A model generated the notes under the pieces. That model was not told the DNA's origin, searched no databases, and worked only from the letters and a program-made list of their open reading frames with translations. The position numbers and the translations under genes are program-made. From Cycas panzhihuaensis (taxonomy: Eukaryota; Cycadophyta), in assembly GCA_023213395.1 (NCBI GenBank), contig CM041465.1:59465741-59529740 (forward strand): a stretch of 64,000 nucleotides of DNA. The letters are read 5' to 3'. Positions 45,191-57,280 of this stretch are shown here, piece after piece. Each line of letters begins with the position of its first letter. The first letter of the stretch is position 1.

Positions 45191-45255
45191 TGAATGAATA
45201 GACCATTCAAGGAGGTGATTTTTTACAGCTATAGACTGGTTAGGGCAAACGGGTA

Positions 45256-46680
45256 GTGGCAAACTGGTTAGGACGAATGGGCAATTATTTGGGCAACCAC
45301 AGACTGGTTAGAGTTAGAAAAAGATTGAGGCAGCCTGTTCCTTATGGTGTCAGTGACCTAGGAGTGTTTGGGAGGAGCAACAGGGCTAAGACCCCAAATG
45401 GTGATGCTTATAGCCCCCTGAATGGTAGACAGGTAGGGTTGGGCAGTGTTAAGAGAAGTGCTCAAGTGGTGATTTTGGCTAGCAGCTCAGTGGCATCTGA
45501 AGTGCTTCGTACTCATAGTTGGAGGCATGATGGTGTTGTTAGCAGTCAACAACTAAGGTTATGGAATTGGTGGTTAGAAAATCTTTAAAGTAGATGACTG
45601 TGGAGTAAAGTTTAGATAACAATGGTGGTCAGAGAAGCGTGGGAGGCACCTTATGGGGCCAAGTGAGTTTCTGATTATAAGTTTATGATGCTTTGTGGTT
45701 ATTCTAATTAATAGAACAACTAGTCCAGTTAAACTAGACTTAATCCTCTCCTCCAATAAGGACTTGCCTTGATACACTGAGTAATGGAGTAACCAAGGAC
45801 CATGTGATAAATCCTATTATTCAAAACAACCGAATAAAAATCCTGGTACCAAAGGAGCTAACCAAGAAAATAATGAAATACTAGGAAAATAGTTTGGTTG
45901 GAAGATTCTTAGGGCCAAGACCAGGACTTGATATTATTAGGAACTAGATCAAGAACAAATGAAAAACTAAGAACCCAATGGAGGTGATGGCTTTACCTAA
46001 GGGATATATTCTATTTAGGTTTAGAAACTAAGAGGATATGAATGTCATTCTATTAAAATCCCCATGGATGCTTGGGAGGAAAGCTATCTCTTTGGAAAAA
46101 TGGCATTCAGATTTCAACCCAACAGTTCCTACAGTTAAACAAATGTCGATCTGGGTCTAGATGTCAGGGTTACCCCTACAGTTTTGGAATCTGGAAGTGG
46201 TGAAAGGGGCGGCAAGGTCAGTAGGACCTGTACTAGCAATAGATTTAGCCACTAAGAATAGATATTAGTTGATAAATGCATTGAAACAAAGGGATGGGAT
46301 ATTAACCAAAAGAGGTAAGTATTGAAATGAAGGGATGAGATATTAACCAAAAGCTAGTATATGAATTAGATAGTGTCAAATGCCTAAAATATAGGGGCTT
46401 AGGGCACCTGCCATTAAAGTGTCAAGGAGAAACCAAGAAGGTTGGGGCTGGGGAACATGGAGACCCGAGTAAAGCCACTGAGGATTCAACACTAGAAGTA
46501 AATGTAGGTGATGATTCAAGGCCCAAGGAAGATGTATCTCCTTAGGGTAATGAGGGGTTCATATTAAAGGAATCTGAGGAGATGGACAGACCCACAAGTC
46601 AGAGGGAAGGGCATTAGAGCATAGTTGATATGGAAGTGGTAGGTATCATTGAAAAGAGAGGAATAAAGGCCCTCCATAAA
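45256..46680 (+). pseudogene. LINE ORF1: DUF4283 and zinc-knuckle RNA-binding protein
   Basis: An open 110-codon stretch begins at 45256 ('MANWLGRMGNYLGNHRLVRV'); whether this is the native start is unsure. Near 46140-46265 the + strand reads 'MSIWV', a stop, 'MSGLPLQFWNLEVVKGAAR' and 'SVGPVLAIDLATKNRY', the conserved end of DUF4283. Near 46375 a CCHC knuckle reads 'VKCLKYRGLGHLPLKCQG', with the second Cys changed to Tyr. ORF1 proteins coat LINE RNA and accompany it to the target. Frame changes and stops are frequent. The region 46440-46900 is charged and low in conservation, as is usual for the ORF1 tail. Confidence 0.8.
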
Positions 46681-47113
46681 GGCAGCTAAGACCCCACAGG
46701 TGGAGATGCTAAAGGAGATAAACTGGGAAGAGGAGGACTATCTCTCAAAGGAGGGAGAGGAGAAGGCATAACCCCAAAATCTAGGGGGACCACAGCAACA
46801 ATCAACTAGGGGTAAAGAAGGCCAGTTTGAAGAGGGATCTAAGGGTGAGGAGGGTCTAACTATGAGAGGGAAGTAAAGGAAGCCACCTGGGGGGCTTAAA
46901 GGTGGATAACCAAAAGCAAAGGGGCCTAAAAGGAACCAAGCCTAAGGAGAGCCCCTAATCTAGGCAGTGATAAGATGGTAGGTAGGCCATCTAAGAAAGT
47001 GATATGAGATAGGGAAATGACATCTCAAATTGATTAAGGGTACTAGAATACCCTAAAGAAAGGGGTCATTAAAGGTCCTTTCCTTAGAATCAGAAGATGA
47101 CCCTTAGCACTGA

Positions 47114-50100
47114 CATGGGGGGCTTGATTATGAGGGTGTTATCTTGGAATGTAAAGGGTTTGAATGCCCCTTCTAAGTAAAGAATTATTAAGGACTTAAG
47201 AATTAGAATGGGGGGGAATATTATGTTATTATGGGAAATGAAATTGGAGAGGGGAAAGGAGTCAGAGGTTAAAAATAAGATTTGAAGGAATGGTGAAATG
47301 TTGGCCAAAGAGGGAACTCTTTCCTTAGGTGGTATGGTTGTCCTGTGGGGACCTCAGAATTTTGAAGGGGGTAGGTGTCGTCCTAGAGGACCACTTTATG
47401 ACTGTTTGCTTCACTTATAAGAGGTGAAATTCCCAATGGTGGGCTACTAATATTTGTACCCCTACCTCAATGGAAGGAAGAAAGAATCTATGGGACAGGT
47501 TAGTGGATGTCCATAAAGATTAGAAGGGGCCTTGGTTAGTGGTGGGGGACCTAAACTTGGCTCTCTGTCTAGGTGATAAGAAAAGGGGTCAAGAGGGATG
47601 GTCTAGGAGCATGTTAGACCTGGATGAGTTCTTGTAGAAAGGGGGATTGATGGACATCCTCCTCAGAGGGCCTAAGTACACCTGGTCTAATAGGAGACTA
47701 GGGAACAATAACATTCAAATAAAACTAGATAGGATGTTGATCAATTATAAATGGATGAGGCACCACATAGACATCAAGCTTGAGGCACTTTTGAAGTTGG
47801 CCTCGAATCGTTCCCCTCTAATGCTGGAGTTTATACTTTAGGGGTCCACCAAGGGGCTCCCTTTCAATTTGAACTTATGTGGTTAAGACACCCTGATCTC
47901 AATGATCAGATCAAGGAATGGTGGAGTATCATAGTAGAGGGGTATGCCATATTTAGATTCTCTAGAAAATTGAATTGGGTTAAGAGATAGATTAAAGGTT
48001 GAAACAAAGAAGTTTTTGGAAATATTTTCAAGGCCAAAGATAGACTTTTGAAAGATTTTGACATGGTGGAAGGGAGGATCTAGGAGGAAGGCAAGTCTGC
48101 ATCTCCAGATCAGATGGAATACGTGACTATAAAAAAATTAGAAAATGTCTTGGCTAAAGAGCAAATACACTGGAAACAAAAGTCTAGAGTGCTTTGGCTA
48201 GTAGAAGGAGACAAAATCACAAAGTTTTTTTATATGTCTACATTGAAACACAGGTCCTATAATAGAATAAATATAATGTGTAGTAGAGATGGAACTAATC
48301 ATGAGGCAGAAGAAATCAAAGGCATAGCGGTGGAATATTTTAAGAATTTATTCGAAGAACCTAGGTGTCAGGACCTAGACCTTAGAAAGGAGCTATTGAG
48401 CAATATCCCAAAGTTAATCAATGAAGATAAAAATAGAAGGTTAATAGATCCTTTTACTCTAGAGGAAGTGGAGAAGGCAATCTTCAGCATGGGTCATGAA
48501 AAAGTTCCTGGGCCAGATGGCTTCCCTCAGGGTTTTTTCTAGGAATTTTGGGATATAATAAAGGAGGATTTAAAGTTGGTCTTGGATGAATTCCTTGAGA
48601 AGAAGATAATTTTGAAGGAGTGGAAGGCTACCTTCCTAGTATTGATTCCAAAGAAGGAAGGTGCAAAAACCATAGAGGATTTCAAACCAATAAGTTTATG
48701 TAATGTGAAATACAAAATCTTGGAAAAAATCTTGGCAAATAGACTCAAGGAATATTTGCTACTCAGCATATCCCCAAATCAAGATGGATTCGTGAAAGGC
48801 AGATAAATCGTGGATGGTATAATAGTGGTCCATGGGATAGTTCACTCAGTTTTCAATAAGAAAGAAGTGGGCATGATTGTGAAAATTGACATGTCTAAAG
48901 CTTATGACTGAGTAGCTTAGGATTGCTTAATTGATTATCTCCAGGCTTTTAGTTTCAATGAGATTTGGAGGGATTGGATAAGGTATTATATTTCCAACCC
49001 ATCTTTCTTTGTGCTGATAAATGGCATGTAAACCCTTTTTTTCCTAGATTCAGAGGACTCGGGCAGGGGGACCCTTTATCCCCCTTCTTATATATCATCC
49101 TAGTGGAAATATTAGGGAGGGTTATAGAGAAAGCTAGAAGGAATGGCTGGGTGTCTGGTGTGAAGCCCTCTTCCAATATAAATAATTTTGTATATCACTA
49201 TTTTATGGATGATAATATCTTCCTAGGGAAGGCAACCCTAAGGGAGGCTAGAGCTTTTAAGATGGGGCTCCAAGTTTATGAGAGGGCTATAAACTAAATA
49301 ATTAATCTGGAGAAGAGCTCTATCTTTTTTACTAATACTATGGAGAGCATCCAAAGGAGGATCAATAGAGAAATAGAGATCCCCACCAGATTTCTCCCAA
49401 CCAAACACCTTGGGATGCCTCTTTTTGTGGGAAATATGAGTAAGGATCTGTGGGACCCCACTGTGGATAGGATCCAAAGGAAGATGTCTAGATGGAAAGG
49501 CTCCCTCCTTAGCTTAGCAAGCAAAATTTAGCTAGTAGCAACTTCTTTGCAGAGTATCCTAGTTTACATGATGTTAATCTTTAGGATATTGAGCAAAGTC
49601 ATTTCAATCCTAGAAAGCATCCAAAAAAGATTTCTTTGGCCAGGTATAAAGGACAAGGACAGAATTCACCCGGTAGCTTAGGACAAGGTTTATAGGCCTA
49701 GGTGGGTGAGTGGGCTCAACATCAAGAGATTGGGGCCCTTTAATAGGGCTTTGCTAGCTAAATTAGGTTAGAGACTGGAAAATGATGAAGGCACCCAGTA
49801 GGATAATATTATTGCCAAAAAGTACTTGGGGGGAAGGCACTTTTTGAAATATGAGATGGGGGATGTTCTAGGGTCACCTATTTAGAAAGGTCTAGTTTAT
49901 ACGCAATCCATCTTAATTGATGGTTTGAGATGGAAGCTAGGGAATGGAGAAAATATTAGGTTCTGGGAGGACAGATAGTGTGGTAACTAAAAACTGAAAG
50001 ATAGACCTCCCTATGGTAACTTATAGGGTGCATGTGAGGGTATATATAGATCACTGGTTAAGGACTATTAGGAGGGATAGCATAGAGATAAGAGGTAGAG

Positions 50101-51318
50101 ATCCTTTATGGAAATTCAAGGAATTTAGAAGGGGGGGGACATTCAGATCCTCAAGAATGAGTTGAACAAATGGTATATCCCTAAATGTTCTATAGTTGAT
50201 ACATTGATCTAGTCATTCTCCCCTTCTAGATCACACTTTGTAAGGGAGGATTACCAATCTGTATGCTAGATGGAGGGGTTTGAAAAGAACGAGTTATTGG
50301 CTGGGGCCCAGATGGTGGGAGTCATCCCTAAGGTGGAAGTATTCTGGTGGTTATTCCTACAAACTAAAATTTTGACAATTGATAATCTCCATAGACATAG
50401 CTACTCCATGCCAAATAGATGTGTGATGTGAAAGAAGAATGAGGAGTCTTTGGACCATATTAGCATCCACTTCCCTTTCACCAGGGGTATATGGGCCCAT
50501 ATCTAGACCAATTTGGGGATAGATTAGGTGCTCCCTAGGGTACTGATAGAATAGTGGATATTATGGAAGTCCCTCTTTAAGAGCAAGATCTTAGGAATGC
50601 TATGGAAATTAGTTATGCCTATGGGGCTTTAGAATATTTGGAAGGAATACAATAAAAGAATATTTTAAGGAAAGGATATAGAGGAGCATAGCTTCTTTGA
50701 GATGATTTAGGGAATGACAATTGAAATGATCAAACCTCTAGAGGAGGATAGGGTTCCGAGGGAGGAGAGAAACATCATAGAGGGTTGGGAAATCAGCTGC
50801 CCAAAAATTAGTGGGGTGTAAAGGAGGAAGTATTCTTGGAGGCCGCCTAGTGAGTACTGGGTGAAAAATAATTTTGATGGGGTGGCGAAAGGCGACTCTA
50901 GTGAGGTTGGCAGGGGGGCCTATGTAGACGCCATGATGGAACATTTATATGGGCTTTTATGGAATACTATGCCCGATAGACTAATCACTGCACTGAACTT
51001 AAATCTATGCAGAAAGCTATAGAGATGATGGACGAGGATGACAATGATAAGGTGGAGATAGAAGGAGATTCCTTTAATGTGATTAGGATTCTTAGGGAGG
51101 AGGTGAAGACTGAGTGGTATCATTTGGATATGGTGAGAGATACCCAGGATGTTCTAAGATCCAAGAAAAGTATACAGATTCAACATACATATAGGGAAGG
51201 AAATATGGCAGCAGATTGGCTCACTAATTGGGTGGTCATAAATAAAGGAAAGCGAGTTTGGAAAGAGAATTACCCAGAGGAGCTCCTTAGTCTGGTGAGA
51301 TTGGACATGGTTTAGAAT
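47114..51318 (+). pseudogene. LINE ORF2: endonuclease, reverse transcriptase, zf-RVT and RNase H
   Basis: The endonuclease opens with 'MRVLSWNVKGLNAPSK' (47131) and shows 'LLRGPKYTWSNRRLGN' (47659) and 'SNRSPLML', where the catalytic SDH triad end has become SNR. RT spans about 48100-49700: 'PGPDGFPQGFF', 'EWKATFLVLIPKKEG', 'DFKPISLCNVKYKILEKILA', 'RGLGQGDPLSPFLYI' and 'YFMDDNIFLG' (F-ADD position). A zf-RVT-like segment lies around 50330-50510 ('SMPNRCVM'). RNase H follows at 50870-51320 with 'NFDGVAKG', 'CTELKSMQKAIEMM', 'IEGDSFNVI' and 'REGNMAADWL', so all four acidic catalytic residues remain. Stops are scattered. ORF2 nicks the target and primes cDNA synthesis there. Confidence 0.92.
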
Positions 51319-51497
51319 GGGGAGAGTTAAGGCTTGTTAATGTTAGACAAGGCTTAGAGTGTTTAGGAAGGATTTGGTTATGTTAGGCCATGGGCATGTC
51401 ATGGTTATATTGTATTATAGCCATGTGGCAGCTATTGTAAAAGGTTTGAGGACCTGTTAAAACCCCTTCTATTTTTAACATATTAAAAAAAAAAAAA

Positions 51498-51513
51498 ACT
51501 ATAAAAATTTATA
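51498..51513. repeat. LINE target-site duplication, right copy
   Basis: ACTATAAAAATTTATA after the poly(A) run (51485-51497), identical to 45175-45190. Confidence 0.95.
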
Positions 51514-51968
51514 CATCTCATTTAGATCAATGCCTTATGAAAATCAATTTCTACTAAGTCATTTTCAACTATCAATTTCAAGGAAAAATGGCCTATAGGC
51601 ACCCTATGGGCCCCATAGGCATAAATTTTTTGCTTATTACCTACCTATATTATCTTGATAATCTTGCTACACTCATTCAAGTGAACTAGGCAATTTTCTT
51701 ACTTATATTTTGAGGTTAATAGTCTATAGACACCTTGCACCCCATCCCATTTCCCCCTCTCTCTCCCTTTCATATATTCCAACTTCTTTAATGCCCGTTC
51801 TACTTATCTTTTCCATTTCTTGCATCCTTTTCTTCTAACTATATGCCACTTCATCAAGACACCTTCTACCTTTCATCAATAATGTCACTCCCAAATCACT
51901 TTGAATGTCTTTCCTCATTGAAAACATAGTTATTTTCCACGTAGGACATGCATAAATAGAATACAACC
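51514..51968 (+). other. chromo B leader, second segment
   Basis: Resumes the chromo B leader after the LINE. CCTATGGGCCCCATAGG (about 51603) is a near-perfect palindrome at the place where chromo A has GGTGGGCCCCACC. GAGGTTAATAGTCTATAGAC (51713) matches the chromo A leader. Gag should begin near 51850 by comparison but I cannot recognise it. It ends at the copia-3 target site CAACC (51964-51968). Confidence 0.6.
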
Positions 51969-52613
51969 TGTTGAGAATATAAGGTCCTAAACCTTAAACC
52001 ACCACAAGATCTAAATTGTTTTGCAACTAGTCACAGGAATCAAAACTATGATTTAACATGCAAGTTCTTAGAACAGAGATAATACAACAACATTAATACA
52101 CAAGCTAAACATCACATGTGCACCCAATATAATGTGGTAAAACCCTAGCAGTGTGCTAGGGAAATATCCACATAGGAAAGGTATCGATCTTTATTACTAT
52201 AGAATGGAGAAATAGTGCATCTCAGTAGCAGAGTGCTCTCAGGAACAACAACCAGTCATCGCCCCCATCACAGTACATTGCATTACATTACAACATAATA
52301 AGAAAAGCCATAAAATGGGCTACATGAGAGGAACATCCAAGACCTAAATCTTAAACGTAGAATCTAGGGTATTTGTATCGAATGACCTTGATTCTCTTTA
52401 TAATTTAATAAGGTTTACGGGGCTAATTTTTTGGGTTAGTAGCTATCGCCCTCAAACCCCCTCTTAGCGGGGGGCGTTCCATGCCCCCTACACCCCATGG
52501 CCAAGGGGGGCTCCTGCCCTCCTTGGAACCCCTCAAGAAAGATTAGGGAGGGAAAACCACACCAAAAACATGCCAAAATTTTAGCCCCATAATTGTTGTC
52601 ATAATATCCAACA
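51969..52613 (-). repeat. copia-3 3' LTR
   Basis: 645 bp, TG...CA. Holds the GC-rich hairpin block (52435-52545) otherwise unlike the AT-rich LTR, including CCAAGGGGGG/CCCTCCTTGG arms at 52501-52526 with one mismatch. Confidence 0.93.
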
Positions 52614-52623
52614 ATCTCCACCT
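52614..52623 (-). promoter_or_regulatory. copia-3 polypurine tract
   Basis: Minus strand AAGGTGGAGAT, adjacent to the 3' LTR; interrupted by one T. Confidence 0.7.
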
Positions 52624-52659
52624 TGGCAACAATTACCTGGTACCTTTCCTGGACTCTTC

Positions 52660-54400
52660 ATCATCTTTTCTGCAAGCTAAGAGAAGTCAAACACCATTTG
52701 AACTTCTCTAATGGTACTGGTTTTGTGAATATATTAGCACAATTCTGATTGGTGTGAATCTTCTCAAGTGCCACTCCACCTGCTTTAACAACCTGTCTAA
52801 CGAGATGATACTTAAGAGTAATATGCTTTGTTCTATTGTGATAAGTTGGATTCTTGACTAAGTAGATGGCACTTTGACTGTCACAAAATACCTTTATATT
52901 TTCCTATCTCCTTCCAAACTCAACCAATAGACCCTATAACCAGATTACTTCTTTGCAAGCATATGTTGCAATAACATATTTAGCTTCTATGGTTGACAAT
53001 GCAATTGTGCTCTACAATTTGGACATCCAACTAACTGGACCATTTGCAAGAGTAAAAACATAACTTGAAGTAGACCTTCTTTTGTCTAATTCTCCTGTAA
53101 AGTCTGAATCGACATATCCACAAACCTGATTACCTATACCTTTAAAGGTGATGCAGTAGTCACTCATGCCTCTCAAATACTGAAGCACCCATTTCAGTGT
53201 AGCCCAATGTTCCTTTCCTAGATTTGCCATAAACCTACTAACTACACCGACTGCATGTGAAATATCAGGTTTTGTACATACCATGGAATACATCAAACTT
53301 CCTACTACACTAGAATAAGGCACACGAGACATATAAGCCTTTTCTTCTTCACTACTAAGACTCATATTCGAAGAAAGCTTGAAGTAGGATGCCAATGGGA
53401 TACTCACTGGTTTCACATTTGCCATACCAAACCTGGTTAGCACCTTCTCCACATATTTCTGCTGTGATAACTATAACTTACAATTTTTTCTATCTCTATA
53501 TATCTCCATGCCTAAGATTTGTTTTGCAGCTCCTAGATCCTTCATATCAAAAGTCCTATCTAATTGAGCCTTTAACTTATTGATTTCTTCCATGCTCTTG
53601 CTTGCAACTAACATGTCATCAACATATAATACTAAGATAATGAATACGCCATTGTCCATAGATTTAAAGTAAACACAATGATCATACTCACTTCTTTTGA
53701 AATTTTGCCTCTCCATAAAAGCATTAAACTTCTTGTACCACTGCCTGGGTGATTGCTTCAGGCCATACAATGATTTCTTGAGCCTACAAATAAGTCTTTT
53801 CCTACCATCTTGTACAAACCCTTCTAGTTGATCCATATAGATCTCCTCATCTAAATCTCTATATAGAAAAGTTATTTTTACATCTAACTGCTCCAACTCC
53901 AAATCGAGAGAAGCTACCAATGCTAACAGCACTCAAATTGAAATAAGTTTGACAATTGGTGAAAAGATCTCATGAAAGTCAATACCTACTTTCTGTGCAA
54001 AACCTTTAGCCACCAGTCTTACCTTATATTTATCAACCTTTCCATCAACATCTATTTTCTTTTTTAAAACCCACCTACAACCAACAGTCTTCCTACCATG
54101 TGGAAGTTCTACCAAGTCCCATGAATTATTTTTCTTCAAAGCATCTATCTCTTCCTACATAGCCCTTATCCACTTCTCATCATAGATATCATCTACTGCT
54201 TCTTGAAAACATGTAGGCTCACCATTATTAGAAACCAAAGTAATAGAAGTAGATGGGTTGTACCTATTATGTGGATGACTGACTCGTGTAGATCTTTTAG
54301 CCATTGGTAGAGGAGTGTCTAAATACTTCTGTGAATCTATTATTGATTCATCTTCATAAAGATCTTCATGCTCTTCTGATTCCATAGATGGCTGCATTTC
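52660..54400 (-). pseudogene. copia-3 reverse transcriptase and RNase H
   Basis: The minus strand reads 'MKKNNSWDLVELPHGRKTVG' and 'CRWVLKKKIDVDGKVDKYKV' (54139 on), 'LALVASLDLELEQLDVKITF', 'GLKQSPRQWYKKFNAFMERQ', the catalytic 'VLYVDDMLVASKSMEEIN' near 53620, and 'DMKDLGAAKQILGMEIYRDR'. Then come 'YSSVVGSLMYSMVCTKPDIS' and 'HAVGVVSRFMANLGKEHWAT' (53452-53012), and the RNase H end with 'VFCDSQSAIYLVKNPTYHNR' and 'TKHITLKYHLVRQVVKAGG' down to about 52670. Catalytic YVDD is intact. A frameshift occurs near 53470 and several stops lie in RNase H. Confidence 0.93.
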
Positions 54401-55345
54401 AAACTTGACTTGTTGATGTTCAGCTTACTGCTCTTGTTTCATTTCAACTTCTCTATTGTTTGATTTTATAAGGGGAGATTCATCAAATATGGCATCTTTG
54501 TTAATGGTGATTTTGTGGGCAGTAGGATCCTATAACCTATATCCCTTCACACCATCCTTATCACCATAACCAACAAAGATATATCTCTTGGATTTTGGGT
54601 CTAACTTTGAATGTTTACTTTTGTCAGTCCAGGTATAAGCATCACAACCAAAAACTTTTAAATTTGAATAATCATATGGATGTCCAGTCCATACCTCTTC
54701 AGGAATCTTACAATCTATTGCAAGTGATGGTGACCTGCTTACCAGATAGTAAGTCGTTTGAATAGCATCTACCCACAAGCCCTGCTCCACTCCTGCATTA
54801 CCTAACATGCTTCCTGCTCTTTCTAAGAGTGTCCTATTCATACGCTTAGCAATGCCATTTTACTATGGAGTATAGCTAATGGTTTTGTGTCTTTTAATCC
54901 CAGCTTCTCTACAATAGTTCTCAAACTCCAAGGAGTTGAACTCATCTCCATTGTCAGTTCTTAAACATTTGATTGTCTTACCAGTATTGTTCTCAACTAA
55001 AGCTTGAACTGCTTAAACACACTAAAAACTTTAGATTTCCTTTTCAAAAAATAGACCCATACCTTCATGGAGTAATCATCTATAAATATGACATAATACA
55101 ATGATCCTCCATAAGATATTTTAGGTGCTGGTCCCCATACATTTGAATGTATGTAATCTAGAATGCCTTTACTAGTGTGACTCCCTACTTTAAACCTGGG
55201 TATACACTTCTTTCTAAAAATACAATGTTTATAGAATGCCAAATCTGAAAGCTACAAGTTAGGAAGCAACTTATAGTTTATCAGCACCTTAAGTCCTTTC
55301 TCACTCATGTGCCTAAGTCTCTGATGCTATAACTAAGCTGGATCT
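54401..55345 (-). pseudogene. copia-3 integrase
   Basis: Zinc domain remnants near 55345-55190 ('FYKHCIFRKKCIPRFKVGS'), then 'LDYIHSNVWGPAPKISYGGS' with the first catalytic Asp changed to Asn (HSD to HSN), 'YYVIFIDDYSMKVWVYFLKR', 'CLRTDNGDEFNSLEFENYC' (second Asp) and 'QNGIAKRMNRTLLERAGSML' with Lys where Glu is expected. The C-terminal part 54841-54530 follows ('NLKVFGCDAYTWTDKSKHSK', 'YIFVGYGDKDGVKGYRL'). Two of three catalytic acids are lost by single transitions. Confidence 0.9.
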
Positions 55346-55985
55346 TCTGCAGTCTTTGATGTTGTAGCTGCTTGGCTGACATCTGTACTTCCCACTAAAA
55401 TGTAAAGATTTCCTTTCTTTAAGGCTTTCATAACAACCAAGGCACCCTTTGACACCTTTAAGACTCCTTTGTGACATGTATATTTAAAACCACTTGAATC
55501 TAATTCACCCAAGGAAATCATATTCCTTTTCAAATTAGGTACATGTCTAACCTTAGTTAATGTTCTGACTACCCCATCTAACATCTTAATTTTGATGCTA
55601 CCAATACCCACTATCTTACAAGAAACTTCATTTCCCATAAGCACATCACCACCATCAAGAGGTTAGTATGATGAGAACTAACTCTTGTATAAACACATGT
55701 GATGTGAAGCACCTGAATCTAATAACCAGTCATGGTGATAATAAGAAACATTACAAGCAACCAAGACATCATCATATATACCTTGATTTGACTCCACCTG
55801 ATTCGCCTCCTTGGCATGATCTTCCTTTTTCTGGAACTCCTTCCTTTTATAAAAATCCTTCTTGAGGTGATCAGTCTTATTACACTGCCAACACCTAAGC
55901 TTACTCTTTTTGCTCTTTGACTTGGACCTCGATGTATCCCTAAAGTTTTGTCCTCTCTCAAAAGTTCTATCCCTTACTGTCATGG
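55346..55985 (-). pseudogene. copia-3 zinc knuckle and aspartic protease
   Basis: 'RCWQCNKTDHLKKDF' near 55890-55850 is the CCHC knuckle, with the last Cys changed to Phe. The protease active site is 'WLLDSGASHHMCLYKS' (about 55728-55680), intact D-S-G, followed after a short break by 'VLMGNEVSCKIVGIGSIKIK' region residues and 'VRHVPNLKRNMISLGELDSS' (55644-55333), the standard copia PR C-terminal blocks. It cleaves Gag-Pol during particle maturation. Confidence 0.92.
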
Positions 55986-56585
55986 CTTTTGTGCGGAGGT
56001 TTCAAAACTAGATTTCCTCCACATTTCTTCCATTAGCAAAGCACTCACAATAGAATCATAATCCAATACATCTGTAGTACTAAAACTAATTGAGGTGATA
56101 ATATTATCCCAGGATTCAGGTAATGAGCATAACAAGGTAATAGCCTTGTCCTTATCCTCAATTTTAACATCGATACTAGTCAACTAACAAATAAGAGTAT
56201 TAAAAATATTTAAATGGTCAGCAATTTTTGTACATTCCTTCATCCATAACGAGTACAGTTGCCTCTTCAAGTAGATTCAATTCGTTACTAATTTGGTCAT
56301 ATACAGGCCTTCCAACCGAGTCCATAATCTTGCTACTGTCTCTTCTCCTATGATGTTAAATAAGACTTCATCTGCCAAGCATAATCATATTATGCTAAGT
56401 GCCTTTTTGTCTAAGTCATCCCAATCATCATCATCCATCCCTACAGGTTTCTTTGATTTTCTTGCAAGGGATTTGTACAAACCCTGCTGTACAAGAACAT
56501 CATGTGCTTTTAGCTTCCACAACTTGAAATTGTTCTTGCCATTGAATTTCTCCACCTTGAACTTTGCACCTGCTAATTTTGCCAT
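55986..56585 (-). pseudogene. copia-3 gag
   Basis: ATG at 56585 gives 'MAKLAGAKFKVEKFNGKNNF' and 'KLWKLKAHDVLVQQGLYKSL', the conserved Gag start of this lineage (W-lkm-d-L-qqgL). Then 'MDDDDWDDLDKKALSII'. The 56183-55980 stretch ('DKAITLLCSLPESWDNIITS') is the UBN2 core C-terminal block. An upstream Met in the same frame (56669) lies inside the LTR and is unlikely to be used. Stops and a frame change interrupt the centre. Confidence 0.9.
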
Positions 56586-56640
56586 TTGGTGTAGAAAAGC
56601 CAACACCAAAACCTTCACAAACTCACTGCAAAATAAAAGT

Positions 56641-56653
56641 GGCTCTGATACCA
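56641..56653 (-). promoter_or_regulatory. copia-3 primer-binding site
   Basis: Minus strand TGGTATCAGAGCC, unmutated, two bases from the 5' LTR. Confidence 0.92.
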
Positions 56654-56655
56654 CT

Positions 56656-57275
56656 TGTTGAGAATACAAGGTCCTAAACCTTAAACCACCACAAGATCTA
56701 AACTGTTTTACAACTAGTCACAGGAATCAAAACTAAGATTTAACATGTAAGTTCTAAAAATAGAGATAATATAACAGCATTAATATACAAGTTAAACATC
56801 ACATGTGCACCTGATATAATATGGTAAAATCCTAACAGTGTGCTAGGGAAACATCCACATAGGAAAGGTATCGATCTTTATTACTATAGAATGGAGAAAC
56901 AATACATCTTAGTAGCAGAGTGCTATCAGGAACAACAACCAACTACTACCATCATCACAGTACATTGCATTACATTATAATAAGAAAAGCCCTAAAATGG
57001 GCTACATGAGAGGAACATCCAAGACCTAAATCTAAGCCATAGAATCTAGGATATTTGTATTGAATGAGCCTGATTATCTTTATAATTTAATAAGGTTTAC
57101 AGGGCTAATTTTTTGGGTCAGGGGCTATCGCCCCCAAACCCCCTCTTAGCGGGGCCGCCTGTGCCCCCCGCACTGACCAAGGGGGTTAGAACCCCCCAAG
57201 AAAGATTAGGGGGGCAAACCGCACCGAAAACATGCCAAAATTTTAGCCCCATAATTGTTGTCATAATATCCAACA
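56656..57275 (-). repeat. copia-3 5' LTR
   Basis: 620 bp partner of 51969-52613; part of the GC-rich hairpin block (about 57165-57200) is deleted. Confidence 0.92.
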
Positions 57276-57280
57276 TAACC

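Larger units (their letters stand above)
45191..51497 (+). mobile_element. Full-length L1-type LINE with RNase H
   Basis: 6307 bp non-LTR retrotransposon bounded by an exact 16 bp target duplication and ending in a 13 bp poly(A). It contains ORF1 (DUF4283 plus CCHC), ORF2 with AP endonuclease, RT and zf-RVT, and a C-terminal RNase H. Length and layout match complete plant L1 elements. Many stops show it is inactive. Three CTGGTTAG repeats (45235, 45263, 45303) near the 5' end could belong to an internal promoter, which is speculation. Confidence 0.95.
51969..57275 (-). mobile_element. copia-3: Ty1/copia (Tork/Tnt1-like) element nested in chromo B
   Basis: 5307 bp. LTRs at 51969-52613 (645 bp) and 56656-57275 (620 bp, about 25 bp deleted), flanks CAACC and TAACC (one transition in the target duplication), PPT, PBS and complete domain order on the minus strand. 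The Gag start and PR resemble the Tnt1-type lineage; that is an inference. A third LTR of the family is the solo LTR at 61870-62514. Confidence 0.93.
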
